A DNA stretch of 64,000 bases. It comes from Meghimatium bilineatum (Eukaryota; Mollusca; Gastropoda; Stylommatophora; Philomycidae). The position numbers and the translations under genes were made by a program. The stretch lies in NCBI GenBank assembly GCA_034231615.1, contig CM067314.1:10329740-10393739 (forward strand). Direction: 5' to 3'. The notes under the pieces are model-generated. The model searched no databases, was not told the origin of the DNA, and saw only the letters and a program-made list of their open reading frames with translations. Shown one piece after another: positions 34,490 through 46,540 of this stretch; the stretch's first letter is position 1, and each line of letters begins with the position of its first letter.

Positions 34490-34615
34490 TTCGGATGTGT
34501 GATGCTCAAAGGTGCAAAATCGCAGCAAACATGTACACCACGGCATATCGTATTTCACTCTCTAAACTACGTCTAGCTGATTTTCAGGAGTTTAAGAATG
34601 AATGCAGAAGAAATC
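34490..34615 (+). mobile_element. GAA-tailed SINE-like element, diverged
   Basis: CGGATGTGTGATG, AATCGCAGC, CTAAACTACGTC, GATTTTCAGGAGTTTAAGAA and TGAATGCAGAAGAA follow the family order. Confidence 0.65.
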
Positions 34616-34689
34616 ATTCGACCACCGACCAGCAGGCTCTTGTGTCAAATTCACTCATAGTCTCTGCTTAAAGAAATTGGTTTTATTAT

Positions 34690-34770
34690 ATTACTAATCT
34701 CGCGAGCGGAATTCGAACTCGCGACCCCTTCAGCAGAAAGAGAACAGCGTAACCAATAGACGAAACATGA
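34690..34770 (-). mobile_element. tRNA-like SINE head, antisense
   Basis: Minus strand has TTGGTTACGCTG (A-box-like) and GAGTTCGAATTCC (B box), separated by a typical distance. Confidence 0.5.
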
Positions 34771-34907
34771 GTAGATAAATACTCCATTGTAACTAATTCC
34801 AAAGATAGTGAAAAGTCAATCATATATATATATATATGTAGCATTAATACGTTCTGATGCTAGTTTATTATACAATTCAAATATAGCATACTCTCTTCTA
34901 TCTACAG

Positions 34908-35134
34908 ATGTAGTTTGCAAGAACGAAAGCTTTGCTGATGTTGTCTTCGTAATAGACTCGTCAATCAGCATCAACAAAATTGGTTGGGGGAGAGTGCTCA
35001 ATTTTATATGCAACTTTGTCAAATTGCTGAATATTGGACCCAAAGGTGTTCAGGTTGCAGCTCTACTGTTCAGTAAAACAGTCCAACATCTCTTTCATTT
35101 GAACGTGTTCAATACAGCAGACGCGATCTGTCAG
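34908..35134 (+). CDS. VWA domain 1, first exon
   Basis: A 227-base exon, phase 1 to phase 0; acceptor TCTATCTACAG, donor GTAATA. Encodes the start of a VWA domain: VVCKN, then strand ADVVFVIDSSISINK with the metal-binding DxSxS motif (D-S-S-I-S), helix IGWGRVLNFICNFVKLL, strand VQVAALLFS and the end DAICQ. The same length and phases occur in the VWA 2 first exon at 47674-47900, and many positions agree (CKN, SIN.IGW, NF.CN, LNIG, AD.ICQ). The domain is expected outside the cell, as the gene begins with a signal peptide. Confidence 0.92.
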
Positions 35135-35544
35135 GTAATAGGAATTTGCACTTATTGTTGTATGAAATGATGATGTTGCTCCTCATTTACAAGCAAGACT
35201 GTGCAGGGCAGTAAAAGTGAATTCAATTAGGAAGCGTGAGGATAAATGAAGCAACATCGTTCTGTCTATATGTTTGTTATTTATGTCTATAAACATGCAT
35301 ATAGGTCTTGTAGTACGAATACAGATGTTCTATGCTTCAATTAATGGGGATACTTTAAAAGGTATAAATGTTCCAGTGCCAGATATCAACCGTAAACAGG
35401 AAATGGGTTGCTGGTGCAACACTGGGCAAATATCGAGACATAGTGACAGACGACGTTTCAACTAAAAGTGTTCTTCAGGAAAGACAAATGTCTTGAGATG
35501 AGAAGAAACCGTCTGATCTGTGCTTTCATTTTTGTCTCTTCTGA

Positions 35545-35890
35545 ATATCCTGAAATGTCTAACCCTGTTGAAAACTTTTAATACCCGTTCTGATCTGACT
35601 GTTACATTCTGTACGATAAAAATGTGTGGTTACACAAGAGCTTTGGTCAATCCTGCAGTGCTTGAGATATGTCTTCAAGTAGTCTTTGAAGAGTTTCTTC
35701 TGGACTACCACTAAATGTTTAAATGCACACAGCCACAGTTCAGCGTATACTTTTCTTGGAAGACGTTCGTCTGATATACGGACGCTGTGACCAGCCCAAC
35801 ATAGGTGAGAGCTGACCAACAAGGCGTACCTTCTTTCAATATTAGCTCTTCTGAGAATCTCTTCTCTGGAATTGTTTGTACCAGATCATA
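35545..35890 (-). mobile_element. LINE C-terminus of another family, antisense
   Basis: Minus strand reads LCWAGHSVRISDERLPRKVY, then KKLFKDYLKTYLKHCRID. This is a known LINE C-terminal pattern (WAGHVVRM.D.RLPK, RFKD.LK..LK). It is distinct from the RTE-like copies. Confidence 0.75.
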
Positions 35891-36029
35891 TCAAGAAACG
35901 TGTGTGTATGGAAGTAAAGACAAACTGAAATGAAGACCGATGCGTCATAGGACATGGTTTCCCATAAGTTCTCATCTACCTACTCAGAGGCTGTTAACTG
36001 TCGTCTACCCCACTTGTTCTGTAGCAAGG

Positions 36030-36179
36030 GCACAATTTCTGGACTCTCCCAGAACATGTCTCCCATACTGGGGCCGTCAGTCAACGTGTAATGGCGGCTA
36101 CACTCCAGGAGAGATCTGAGAACCTATGGACTTGTCCGGAATGCAGTGACAAATATCCAACATTAACTAACTAACTAAT

Positions 36180-36225
<46 letters not shown>

Positions 36226-36345
36226 CCTCACTAACTAACTAACTAACTAACTAGCTAATTAACTAACTAGCTAACTAACTAACTAACTAACTAACTAAAT
36301 AACTAACTAACTAACTAACTAATTAACTAACTAACTAACTAACTA
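36030..36345 (+). mobile_element. 3' end of RNase H LINE with expanded tail
   Basis: Reads TGAVSQRVMAATLQERSENL and WTCPECSD before a (CTAA)n tract, parallel to TGTVSRSVMVDTLKERSEQL in the intact copy at 15.1-16.1 kb. Confidence 0.85.
36166..36344. repeat. (CTAA)n microsatellite, about 179 bp
   Basis: Near-perfect CTAA repeat that starts exactly where the RNase H LINE ends. Related copies end in only three to four CTAA units, so this tract grew from the element's tail. Confidence 0.95.
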
Positions 36346-36499
36346 TGAGCTTCCGTACCATACTTTCTGTTAGATTTGTAAAACATTACATTAATTGCTA
36401 TTTTTCTTCTTCTTCGGCGTTCATTCTCTAACTCCCACTGGATCTAATTGTGTTTTGAAAAAAACAAATCACGTGAAGACCCGAGAACCGTGTATGCTT

Positions 36500-37268
<769 letters not shown>

Positions 37269-38479
37269 ACATACATATATATATTTAAGTTTGTATGTTG
37301 TATTTGGGTATTTCGAGAGCTTCATACTGGCTCTTGCAATGTCGAAGGTCAAAAGAAGCTTTTTAAAGATCCTCTTAAGACATGACTAACCCATTTCAAA
37401 ATGGACACACATTCATGGGAGAATCTTGCAGAAGACAAATTCGACCTGGCGTCCCAGAATCAATTATAGAGCTGCAGAGAACCCAGATGTCATGTTGCGT
37501 AAGAGAAATGCGCTAGAAGAAAGGCAGAAGCTGCTGAATACTCCATAGACTCCACCCACACATGATCAGATTGGGGTAGACAATCCCAGGCACGCATGCG
37601 ACTAATTACTCACAGTCGGACACACCGCAGACATCTTCATCATCATTCCAGTAAAACGGAATGTTCATAGTTGACAACGACAGCCGAACACCATGCATAT
37701 CGTTATGTTTGTTTATGTAAGTATATAAACAGTTAGTTTTGTATAAGGAAAGCGTGTTCACTCAAACTTCAGTTCAGACATAATTCATTTGAACTGTATC
37801 TACAGTACTAGACTTGGCTGAACACACTTTCTGACTCCATTGATGCAAGCAACTCATTGCACGTATATTTTGTTAAGTCGATCCAATGAAAACTGTGGAT
37901 AAATATAAAGTGTGACCACTGATAATGTTGTAATAATCTGGAGAAAGCCAATATTCCATACAGTAAATCCTTGTTTATAACCAAAACATGCGGTAGTATT
38001 GCACATTCTGTAATGAATCCATAGCCTCCGATTGATAGAAGAGGTGATAGAAGCCCTATGATATGGTCATTCACGATGCTTGACCTGTTGTCCTCATTGG
38101 CAATACAAACTATACATAGAATGACTAAGGAAAATCTAATGGAGATCATGGATCAACTTTAATTAGACAGGACGTCTGAGAATGATGTATCAACAGTCAG
38201 TCGTGGGAACATCCTACTTGAGACAAAGTACTACTTGAAACTACTTTGGGCAGTTTCACTGATCTTGGTCGATTCGATGGATCCGATCATTTAATTGGCT
38301 ACTTCGTGTATACTTTATGCCGCAACCCTTTGAATAGTATGGATTAGTTGAGATATAAGCGACGAACTCCGCATGTTCTATACCTCAATTAGGCTTTGAT
38401 ATTATAAACAGGTCCATAGAATGTAATTGTGACGCATTTGTAACTGAATATTGTTCTCTTATTTGAATATCTTCCACAG

Positions 38480-38642
38480 TTTGTTCTCAATATTACCCAA
38501 CTGAGACAAAACTCGGACCTCACTGCGGCTCTGAAGAGTGTTATTGATAATAAATATTTTGACCCTAAAAATGGAGCCAGGAATGGTGCATCGAAAATTA
38601 CCATTCCAATTACAGATGCGGGTGCAGACAATCCAGAAACAG
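38480..38642 (+). CDS. VWA domain 1, second exon
   Basis: A 163-base exon, phase 0 to phase 1; acceptor ATCTTCCACAG, donor GTATGA. Encodes the middle of the domain: NITQLRQNSDLTAAL with the MIDAS threonine, VIDNKYFDP, NGARNGASK and strand ITIPITDAGADN, which provides the third metal ligand (Asp). The usual TDG is TDAG here; the aspartate is kept. Three codons shorter than its partner at 52371-52542. Missed as an open frame because it lacks an ATG. Joins in phase to 35134 and 44046. Confidence 0.88.
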
Positions 38643-39039
38643 GTATGACAACACTACATTCATTATTTACATATCTCACAGGTTCAAAAACTGTATTTTA
38701 GTAGCTACTAAATTTTATAGAAACAAAGAGGCCTGCGACGGCATGTAATAGAAACACAGAAAAAAACCACAACCAATTTCATTTAAAGAAATGGTCAGTG
38801 AAACAGAAGCATCTATGAAAACATGTAAATAAGTAGGGTTACTAAAAATATCAAAAATATAATTGTGTAAGTATACTATATATATTGTATATATTTATTG
38901 TGTAAGTAGGCAATATATTTTATGAGCTTTGGAAACTGTCAATTTTATACCTTTCTAAACATTTAAAAGCTTACTTCTTTTGGGATTCACTACAAGAAGA
39001 CATGCGTTATTTAAATGAAACCAATCTTAAACTTTTTAT

Positions 39040-39445
39040 CACCACTTTTTTAATCACCTTTGTGTTATCAGTGTCAAACTTGGACATTCAATTCTAGAAC
39101 AATTCATAAGATTGGCACCACTGAAATGAAATGTGTGAGACGTATGATTGGAGTTAACTTGAGAGACACAATCAGGAATGAAGAACTAAGGAAACAGATA
39201 GGGATCAAGTCAACAATAGAATACATACAGAAACAACAAGTCAAATAACTAGACAGCAAGAGCAAAATATTATCCAAAAAACACTTAAAAATAATTCGAA
39301 AAAAGTCGACCTATTGGACACCCTCGTAAAAGGTGGATAGATAGTGTATTAGAGACACTCGGAAAAAATAACAACAGAAGAGGCAAATAGAAGGGCAAAA
39401 GACCGTACACTTTCCCCTCAACACCGAAAGGTACACGAGGACAGA
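39040..39445 (+). mobile_element. LINE C-terminus
   Basis: Reads CQTWTFNSRTIHKI, TTEMKCVRRMIGVNL, NEELRKQIGIKSTIEYIQKQ, then a basic region GHPRKRWIDSV-like with a frameshift, ending in AAGAAGAAGAAAG. Same family as 36500-37160, opposite strand. Confidence 0.82.
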
Positions 39446-39934
39446 AAGAAGAAGAAGAAAGAAAGAATCTTAAACCTGAAAATAACTAATTAAAAATTAT
39501 TTAACACAACGAAATATCGATAAAGACGGACTTTATAGTCACTTGATACATCGATCTCCTGCCAGATGCATCGATCTGCGCGCTACGCACAGAAATTTCC
39601 CCTCCCTCCTTTGATGATCACGGTGAGGAGGGAAGCTATGAGTGCGTAGTGCACATATCGTGTCATCCAGCAGCAGTTCTAGTGACTTCTAATCTCCGAT
39701 TAAATTAACCTTTTTGTCTTTGCTTTCAAATCCCTCCAGGAACTTATGCTTGCCTTTTTTACGTCACGTGTCTTTTATTTGTTTCCTCATATTTCCTGTA
39801 CACTTCTTCATATTTGACCTCTTGCATTGTTTAGACATGGTCTTTTAGTGTACGTTCAACAAATACTGGAACACCATTTTTATAGCACGTTTCACCAGCT
39901 TTTCCCAACTTTAAACTTATGTTTCTCAGCAAAT

Positions 39935-40160
39935 ATATTATCTATTGTCTTTGTCTTTTCCCAGATGAATTATTGTTGATCGCATTCACACTTGCCGTTA
40001 AGCGTAGGGGTGGGAGCTTAAGCTGTCGTTCCAAGGCCAGATATGCCACCGAGGTTGCATTTAGTCCATGTTTGTTCAAGGCTATCTTGATGTTTTCTGT
40101 ACACCGTTTTCTTGCCTACCTTTGGCCTTACGCCCAGATATTCTTGTGTTATATGTCACT
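39935..40160 (-). mobile_element. LINE 3' end, antisense
   Basis: Close match to 36520-36730 (CTTGCCGTTAAGCGTAGGGG, CATTTAGTCCATGTTTGTTC). Only the tail is present. Confidence 0.75.
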
Positions 40161-40265
40161 AAACAGGCACATCACGTAATCTTATATGAGACTCTTGTCG
40201 TCCCTGTCATTGAATATGCAGGCGCCACTATCACCGCCATCTGCACACAGATCGAGAGGCTGTTT
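40160..40265 (+). mobile_element. Small LINE reverse transcriptase fragment
   Basis: Plus strand reads LYETLVVPVIEYAGATITAI, as in LINEs carrying RNase H (usual form ALYE.TVVPVIEYASG). About 100 bases only. Confidence 0.6.
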
Positions 40266-40559
40266 AGCAAATAAATATATAACGCATATAACTGAAACTT
40301 TGTTGTGAATGTGAAATGTTATAGATCCAATGAATTATTTTATTTCATTAAAATGTATAATTTGGTTTCAGTTTCCACTTATACGCGATGTAAATTAAAC
40401 GCTAATTGTTTTAACACACATCTAGCACACATATTTAATATGTTTTACAGTACGTTATAAGACGTATTTACGCATGGTTGGTTTATCATACACATGACAT
40501 GATTTCAGCGTGCACGATTTTGTACTCACGAACACAAGACAGACAGTGTTTAAACGTTG

Positions 40560-41665
40560 TATCCGATTTTCCTCTTGATCCTTCGTCACTTCACACGAGG
40601 GAGCTCGCTGTGTAGTGGGTGGTCTATGTCAGAACTCACTCTGAGGTGCGCACCGGCACGCCACATATCAATCCTATGAGATATGCTTGGAAAATCAAGA
40701 AGAAATATCATAGTCACAACAGGGTGTGTCCCTTGTGCAACCAAGGATGATCTGCATCGCTTCCATATGAATTCTCTCCAGCCTCTCAGTCTGTGTGTGA
40801 CTGGCGGTGATTGTGCCGCCTGCATATTCAATGACAGGGAGGACACGAGTCTCATATCAGATTACGAGCTGTGCCTGTTGAGTGTCAGCCGCTGCCATCA
40901 CTATCGAGCTGAAAGTAATTTGCCAGCCTTTGCGATAACATGATCAACGTTTTCCCAAAAAAACAGACTACGATCAAATCTCACGCTCAGGTATTGTAAG
41001 GGTGAGGTCCTTATTACATCGTACCCTCTAATAGGCACCATTAGTGTCGAAGACTTTACGGTGGGATTGTTAAGAGAGAACCATGTCACCGAAACCTTCC
41101 TTTGGTTGACTACTGCACCTGAATCATCACACCAGGAGGCGATACGGTCTAGCTCATTCTGCAGTGATAACGACAGTTTCTGTTCTAACCCTTCCCTGTC
41201 TGTATATCAGGATATCATCCGCAAAAGACCGTGTTCTACCTTGTCCGCCGAGCTGCTTCTGTGTTATTGCCATAGTGTAAACATTTAATAATACGGGTAA
41301 TAGGGAAATCCCTGTGGAAGGCCTGCGAGTATTGTTATGAGTTTAGATTCAAACAACCGCACCTGAGAGCCACTTTCCTCTCGAGGAACACCGCTGATAT
41401 CCATCTGACGACGAAAGGGCCATCATTAAAGAGTAAGAGCGTGTTGATGAGGTACTCATACAGCACTCTGTTATACCCGTTCTCCAAGTCAATCGCGATA
41501 GCACACGTTTACATACCTCCATGATAGCCCTTGAATACGTCGTAGGCGACAACAGCGCTATTGCGCCATGTTTCTTTCTGACGACTGTATTCTTCGAGTG
41601 TGCCCTGGAAAATGCGACTCTTTTCCAGGTCTCGAGCGAGGTGCTGGACATGATACACAAATATA
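40560..41665 (-). mobile_element. RNase H LINE, reverse transcriptase part, antisense
   Basis: Right to left on the minus strand: YLINTLLLFNDGPFVV (fingers-palm region), ITILAGLPQGFPYY (usual GLPQGSPLSP), TWFSLNNPTVKSS, SVRFDRSLFFWENVDHVIAK, the thumb region THRLRGWREFIWKRC, and IDMWRAGAHLRVSSDIDHPL. The last block overlaps the start of the intact RNase H copy at 15.1 kb (ARAYLQIHADKEHPLHSE), so both are one family. Frameshifts are numerous. Confidence 0.8.
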
Positions 41666-42064
41666 AAACATATATTTATTGGGTATAACTAAATATAACA
41701 TCATATGCAAAAACTTGCATTAGATTAGGTATTAGAATCAGAGAATTACATATATTTGAGGGAAAGGCTAGTGACACGTTCCCTTTCTCTAAAGTTCTCT
41801 TTCTACTAAAGAAAATCCAGACAATAGAAGGGATTCGATTTAGTTCATTCAGCTGGTAGTAGGTATTCGACTCTCAGCTTGGGTCTCATATTTTTCATAT
41901 TCGACTACTCGTATCTCTCTAAATAAAGATGCGATTTTAGTGAATATTACTAGCGAACATTTTATCCAGTTACTATGCAGTTGGACATGTCGCTCTGGCT
42001 AGAATATTCTTCTTCTTCATCGTTATTCAGTCAGATATCAGGTTACAGCACCAATAGAACCGCC

Positions 42065-42235
42065 GTAGACGGATGTGTTGGGCCATTGGCGCAAATAAAA
42101 CGGCAACACAACGCATTTCCATTCTCTGGACTATATTCAACTGTAAATATTGTAGGACAATTGTCCTGTTACAAGAGAAATTCAGCGGGAGTTTGAGAAT
42201 GAACGCTGAAGAAGAAGAAGAAGAAGCACCAATAG
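42065..42235 (+). mobile_element. GAA-tailed SINE-like element with perfect palindrome
   Basis: Best plus-strand copy: GGATGTGTTGGGCCATTGGC, GCAACACAACGCATTTCC, the 14-base palindrome AGGACAATTGTCCT at 42154-42167, GGGAGTTTGAGAATGAACGC and (GAA)n. Confidence 0.85.
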
Positions 42236-42264
42236 CTTCAGTTAATTGTGTGATTTGCTTCAGG

Positions 42265-42960
42265 TCATCATCCATGGTTCCATACCCCTCAAGTCTGGAA
42301 GTAGTGCCGTCTCAATAGGACATATTTTCTCCCTCTCTTCTTGGTAGAGTTGACAGGCATAAAGAATATGTTTTGTGGACTCTGGGCTCAGTCCACAGTT
42401 GCACAGGTTTGTCTCGCCAAACTTCAGCTTTCGGAACATGTGACTTCTCAGTCTGTTGTGGCCAGTTCGTAGTCTGAAGATGATGGTTTGTTCCTAGCGT
42501 GCCATTTGATGGTAGGGGTCATTTGGTTCTGCAGTTGGGTACATCTGCTTCCACTTTTTCTTATATTCTGCTTTTAACATGGTCTTACATTCATAGTACG
42601 TATTATCACTTTCTATTTGTTCAAGTTATCCCTCTTTCCTTGCCAGGAGATCAACTTTGTCATTTACAGGTATACCATAGTGACAAAGGATCCACTGCAG
42701 TATTGTTTATTTGGTAGTACTGCTGTGGTGTCGCAAGAAAGCCGTAAGTTCATTCATGCTCATATTCTTTGGATCTTTCCATGCCGCCTGCAATACTGAC
42801 TTTGCATCTGTTATGAAGATTAAATGTAACATACAGCGAGCATTGTATCCAGTTACTATGCAGTTGTTACGTCGCTCGACACTCAAAGAACAACAACACG
42901 CAGCGTAGATACAAGTATGCAAAATCCTCCAGGACCACATACATTTCACCTTAGTACATA
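42265..42960 (-). mobile_element. RNase H domain of a second LINE type, antisense
   Basis: Minus strand right to left: LHLIFITDAKSVLQAAWKD (third RNase H Asp), TILQW.LCHYGIPVNDKVDL (His/Asp motif, usual WIPSHCGI.GNE.AD), then RTGHNRL-like and CNCGLSPESTKHILYACQLY, a C-terminal zinc-knuckle-like end. Different from the RNase H family at 15 kb. Confidence 0.8.
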
Positions 42961-43179
42961 CCATCCGACCTCAATAATATAAGCATCATAATGCATACTT
43001 CTAAACATAAATAACATTTTTTTTTTAAACGCAAGTCTGAAATGGTTAAATCCACCGACAGAGACAATAGAAAATATCATAATTACTTTAGCTTGTTACT
43101 TTCATGTAGGTTTCCCTGCACTTTCGTTATATGCGATTTTCAAATAAGTAAAGACTGGAGCTGTATGGCTTTCTGGAAT

Positions 43180-43760
43180 ATTAGACAGGTCTATGTAGAA
43201 GATGATGATGGCAGATGTGAAACAGAAGTTAAAAGGAGAATAGGAATGGCTAAAAGTAGCTTCAATGACATGAGGAAATTATTATCTAAACACACTACAA
43301 ACAAGTTAAATATGAGAATTATAAAATGCTACATCTATTCCATATTAATGTATGGTTCAGAAACATGGACACTAAATAAACAATTAGAAGACAAAATTGA
43401 TGCCTTTGAGATGTGGGTATATAGAAGAATAGGGAGAACATCATGGAAAGAGAAGAAAACAAATACAGAAGTGCTAAAGACACTTAATATCAAGAAAGAA
43501 CTACTAAGAGAAATAAAGATCAGGCAAATAAAATACTTTGGACACATTAAAAGACATGACACCTTATTGAAGACCTTACTTCAGGGTAAAGTCAAAGGGA
43601 AGCGAGCAAGAGGTAGGCAGAGATACGAGTGGGAGAGTAACATAATACGATGGACATGTTACAGTCTAGCAGAGTGCACCACCAAGACAAGAGACAGGAG
43701 ATGTTAAAGATACGTTGCAGCCAACCTTCTTTGCGGAGACGGCACTTGATGATGATGATG
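43180..43760 (+). mobile_element. LINE C-terminus, best copy of its family
   Basis: Open to a stop at 43707: CETEVKRRIGMAKSSFNDM, ILMYGSETWTLNKQLEDKI, AFEMWVYRRIGRTSWKEK, RQIKYFGHIKRHDTLLKTL, VKGKRARGRQRYEWESNII and TKTRDRRC. A (GATGAT)n tail follows. It is the reference for fragments at 7570, 29955, 33620, 34005 and 62490. Confidence 0.88.
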
Positions 43761-44045
43761 TAGAAGTTGTATCGTATTTCCAGAGATAAAGAATAACGCA
43801 AGGTAGATATGTATTGACAAAACACATACATTTTAATTAATTACTTGTATTTAACTCCTAACGTTCTACAAGCCTATTGTATAGGCACTGGGAAAGTTAT
43901 TTAGTTCGACTACAAACCTCCTGAATATCTAAGAGAAGAATTAAATATGTGTAATAGAAAAACTAGATACTGTAATGCTTTAAGAAAAAATGTTGTCACC
44001 TAATCGTATGAGAAACTGAATGACCATTTTCCTTTATTTTATCAG

Positions 44046-44225
44046 CTATACAGGCATCCAAAGCCTTACGAGACCAACGCATCAGCACACCGTACGTATC
44101 TATTGGTTCTGTGAATTATGCTAATATTAACGCTCTGGCAGGAGGAGCTCAATACGTGTACAACGCTAAAAATGACACCGATCTTAAAAGGCTCACAGAA
44201 TCTTTAGTCAAACTTGTTTGTGAAA
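44046..44225 (+). CDS. VWA domain 1, third exon
   Basis: A 180-base exon, phase 1 at both ends; acceptor TTATTTTATCAG, donor GTAAGA. Encodes IQASKALRDQRI, the strand STPYVSIGSVNYANI, ALAGGAQYVYNAKNDTDLKR and ends LTESLVKLVCE, closing VWA 1 with the cysteine also present in the other two third exons. It joins in phase to VWA 2 at 47674, so there is almost no spacer between the two domains. Confidence 0.92.
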
Positions 44226-44524
44226 GTAAGATTGAAATTTATTTATTTATAAACATATTATATGTTTTTTTTTATACTTACGATATTTTATATACGTTTT
44301 TCTATGCAACTTCACATAAATCGTACAGCGTCAGGACTTTCAGACAAAGTATCTTGAAATTCGAATTCACAATATTTTTTATGGTTATGCGATTTTATGA
44401 AACTAAGTTGGAATATGTTGAAGGTTGAGAGTGTAGCTAAAGTCGAACATTTAGCCACGTGATGGAACTGGTTGAAAGGTTAGTGAATTACCAACGATAT
44501 CATTGATCAGAAAGCTCAACCAAT

Positions 44525-44780
44525 CAATAAACCCGTACCTTTCAGGGTCGTAGGGGTACTACATTGGATGCCACAGAGTCCTCCACTAATTCTATCCTCA
44601 GCTATGCGGATGAGCGTGGAAATATTATTTTCCTGTCTATTTCTTGATGTTGTCTGTCCATGCCATTATTTGTCCTCCTCTGCTTCGTCCACCTTCGATA
44701 GTTCCCTGCATTATTGTTTTTGACAAGGAATCATGCCTGCATACATGTTCAAACCATGCTAGTTTCAAAAGACGGACTTC
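44525..44780 (-). mobile_element. LINE C-terminus, antisense
   Basis: Minus strand reads LAWFEHVCRHDSLSKTIMQG, IEGGRSRGGQIMAWTDNIKK and ends in the CGACCCTGAAAGGTACGGGT tail. Same family, opposite strand, as 56775-57075. Confidence 0.85.
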
Positions 44781-44829
44781 ATTCAAAGACTAGCGTTAAA
44801 AATTATGGCTTTAAAAATTATCACAGACA

Positions 44830-45130
44830 TCAATCATCGAAATGATGGATTAATACATCTCTCATCGAAATGATGGACTAATACATCACTCATAGAAATG
44901 ATGGATGAATACATCAATCATCGAAATGATGGATTAATACATCACTCATCGAAATGATGGATTAATACATCAATCATCGAAATGATGGATTAATACATCA
45001 ATCATCGAAATGATGGATTAATACATCAATCATCGAAATGATGGATTAATACATCAATCATCGAAATGATGGATTAATACATCAATCATCGAAATGATGG
45101 ATTAATACATCAATCATCGAAATGATGGAC
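44830..45130. repeat. 28-bp minisatellite, about 11 copies
   Basis: Unit ATCATCGAAATGATGGATTA then ATACATCA. Each unit has the small inverted repeat ATCAT..ATGAT, so single strands can fold. Confidence 0.94.
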
Positions 45131-45408
45131 TCGGTTGAAGGACGACTAACATAAGAGAACAACTAATTAACGAATATAACAAACACGCTAAACATTTGCA
45201 GTCTTCAGTACGGTGTATATCCTCATGTTGTATGTCTCAAAGTGAGCGATGCCCCTGCAAGGTAACGTTAGGATGCGTATGGTTGACACTTTAATATCAC
45301 CGGGGGAGAAAACGTTAGGAATTGCTGAGCTAGCCAAGAGGTGAGTGCAACAATTTATACATTGTAAGTAGAGGAAGGATGACAAAATCATGTAAATCCA
45401 TATAGGTA

Positions 45409-46540
45409 TTAGGTATGTTGATTATCATCTTCGCACACCGGACACGTCCATAGGTGCTCCGATCTCCGCTTCAGTAAATATTTCAGGGTATAACGGCTGA
45501 TTGTTCGGGTTCTTTGTTGGTTCACTACTCTTTTTGAAATATTTGTCAGGGGTTCTATTCGGGCCACGCCCATCCTCACTCCCAATTCTTGCATTCTTGA
45601 TATTGACTTATGCATATTCATCTCAAAATCCTCTGATCGTGAGGACCCACGAAGAGCAGTGAGCATGTCTGATCGGTCCATAGGCTGACCGTCTGTTGTG
45701 GTGGCGAGATTAGCTAATTTGTCGGACCGATCGTTTCCCTCCACACCTGCATGTCCGGGGACAAAAATAAGCGTGAGTTTTCGTAGTGATACCCGTAATT
45801 TAGCTCTCTTCAATGACTCCTTAAAGAAGGGGAATTACTAGGCTGTAAGACCATCCAGGAACTAAAGCTGCAGGCAGCGAACCTCATCATATGGAGAACC
45901 AAAACCACTGCCCTATGTGTCGCTTGCGGCACGAAAGGAATAAACTAACTAACTAATGACTCCGCCCATTCCCTACGTACATCACCTATTTTGACTTTCT
46001 GAAGCATATTCAGTGAATCACTTAGTATGCAAGCATGGGAATAGGTTTGCGACTCCAGCCAGTAAAGTACCTGCGTTACGGCGAATACTTCCATAGTTAG
46101 ACTGCTTGTTGTTGCGGTAAAGGCACCACTAGCTTCGTGTACTATTTTCACTTTTGAACTGACAGTAAAGCCCCATGCGCATCGCTGGTGACGGATGACC
46201 GACCCGTCTGTGTAAATGACAACATCTGAATCAACGACATTCTCGCATATTAGTGCCTTGACCTCAGCATCCACGCTTACGTGGCTGTGTTACTTGCACT
46301 CTCTGTTGAGTGTAGTGACGGTCTTGACTGCCTCTTGAAAGAACATAGGGATATGTATCCATTCCTCGCCAGGAGCTATGTCTTCTGTGGCGCAGATATG
46401 TTTAACGGTATCCTCGGCCCGACCCATACACTATTTGCCTCTCTGGAGCCTGGCCTCTTTCACAAGAGGGAGTTCGCTATGTAGTGGGTGGTCTATGTCA
46501 GAACTCACTCTAAGGTATGCACGGGCACGCCTTATTTAAA
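45409..46540 (-). mobile_element. RNase H LINE, antisense, with nested insert
   Basis: Minus strand: a decayed thumb/connection region (46540-46280), VVIYTDGSVIRHQRCAWGF, TTSSLTMEVFAVTQVL, HACILSDSLNMLQKV, then past the insert TLIFVPGHAGVEGNDRSDKL and the end SEHLWTCPVCEDD. All four RNase H acidic or His motifs can be seen. The insert at 45821-45954 falls between AESL and KRAKLRV; the frames on either side meet exactly there. Confidence 0.87.
45821..45954 (+). mobile_element. 134-bp LINE 3'-end insertion
   Basis: Perfect 9-bp duplication AATGACTCC at 45812-45820 and 45955-45963; ends in AAACTAACTAACT, the same tail type as the RNase H LINE, but on the other strand and with a different body (minus-strand host, plus-strand insert). 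One frame reads QELKLQAANLIIWRTKTTAL then CVACGTKGIN and a stop. Best explained as a very short, 5'-truncated copy of a related LINE. Confidence 0.8.

Noticed and set aside
34690..34770. Antisense tRNA genes here and at 28920-28980
   Set aside because: Boxes are present but no full cloverleaf can be drawn with confidence, and both adjoin repeat bodies; treated as SINE heads.
43042..43707. 221-codon open frame as a host gene
   Set aside because: Contains the LINE blocks YGSETWTLNK, FGHIKRHD and RARGRQRYEW; transposon C-terminus.
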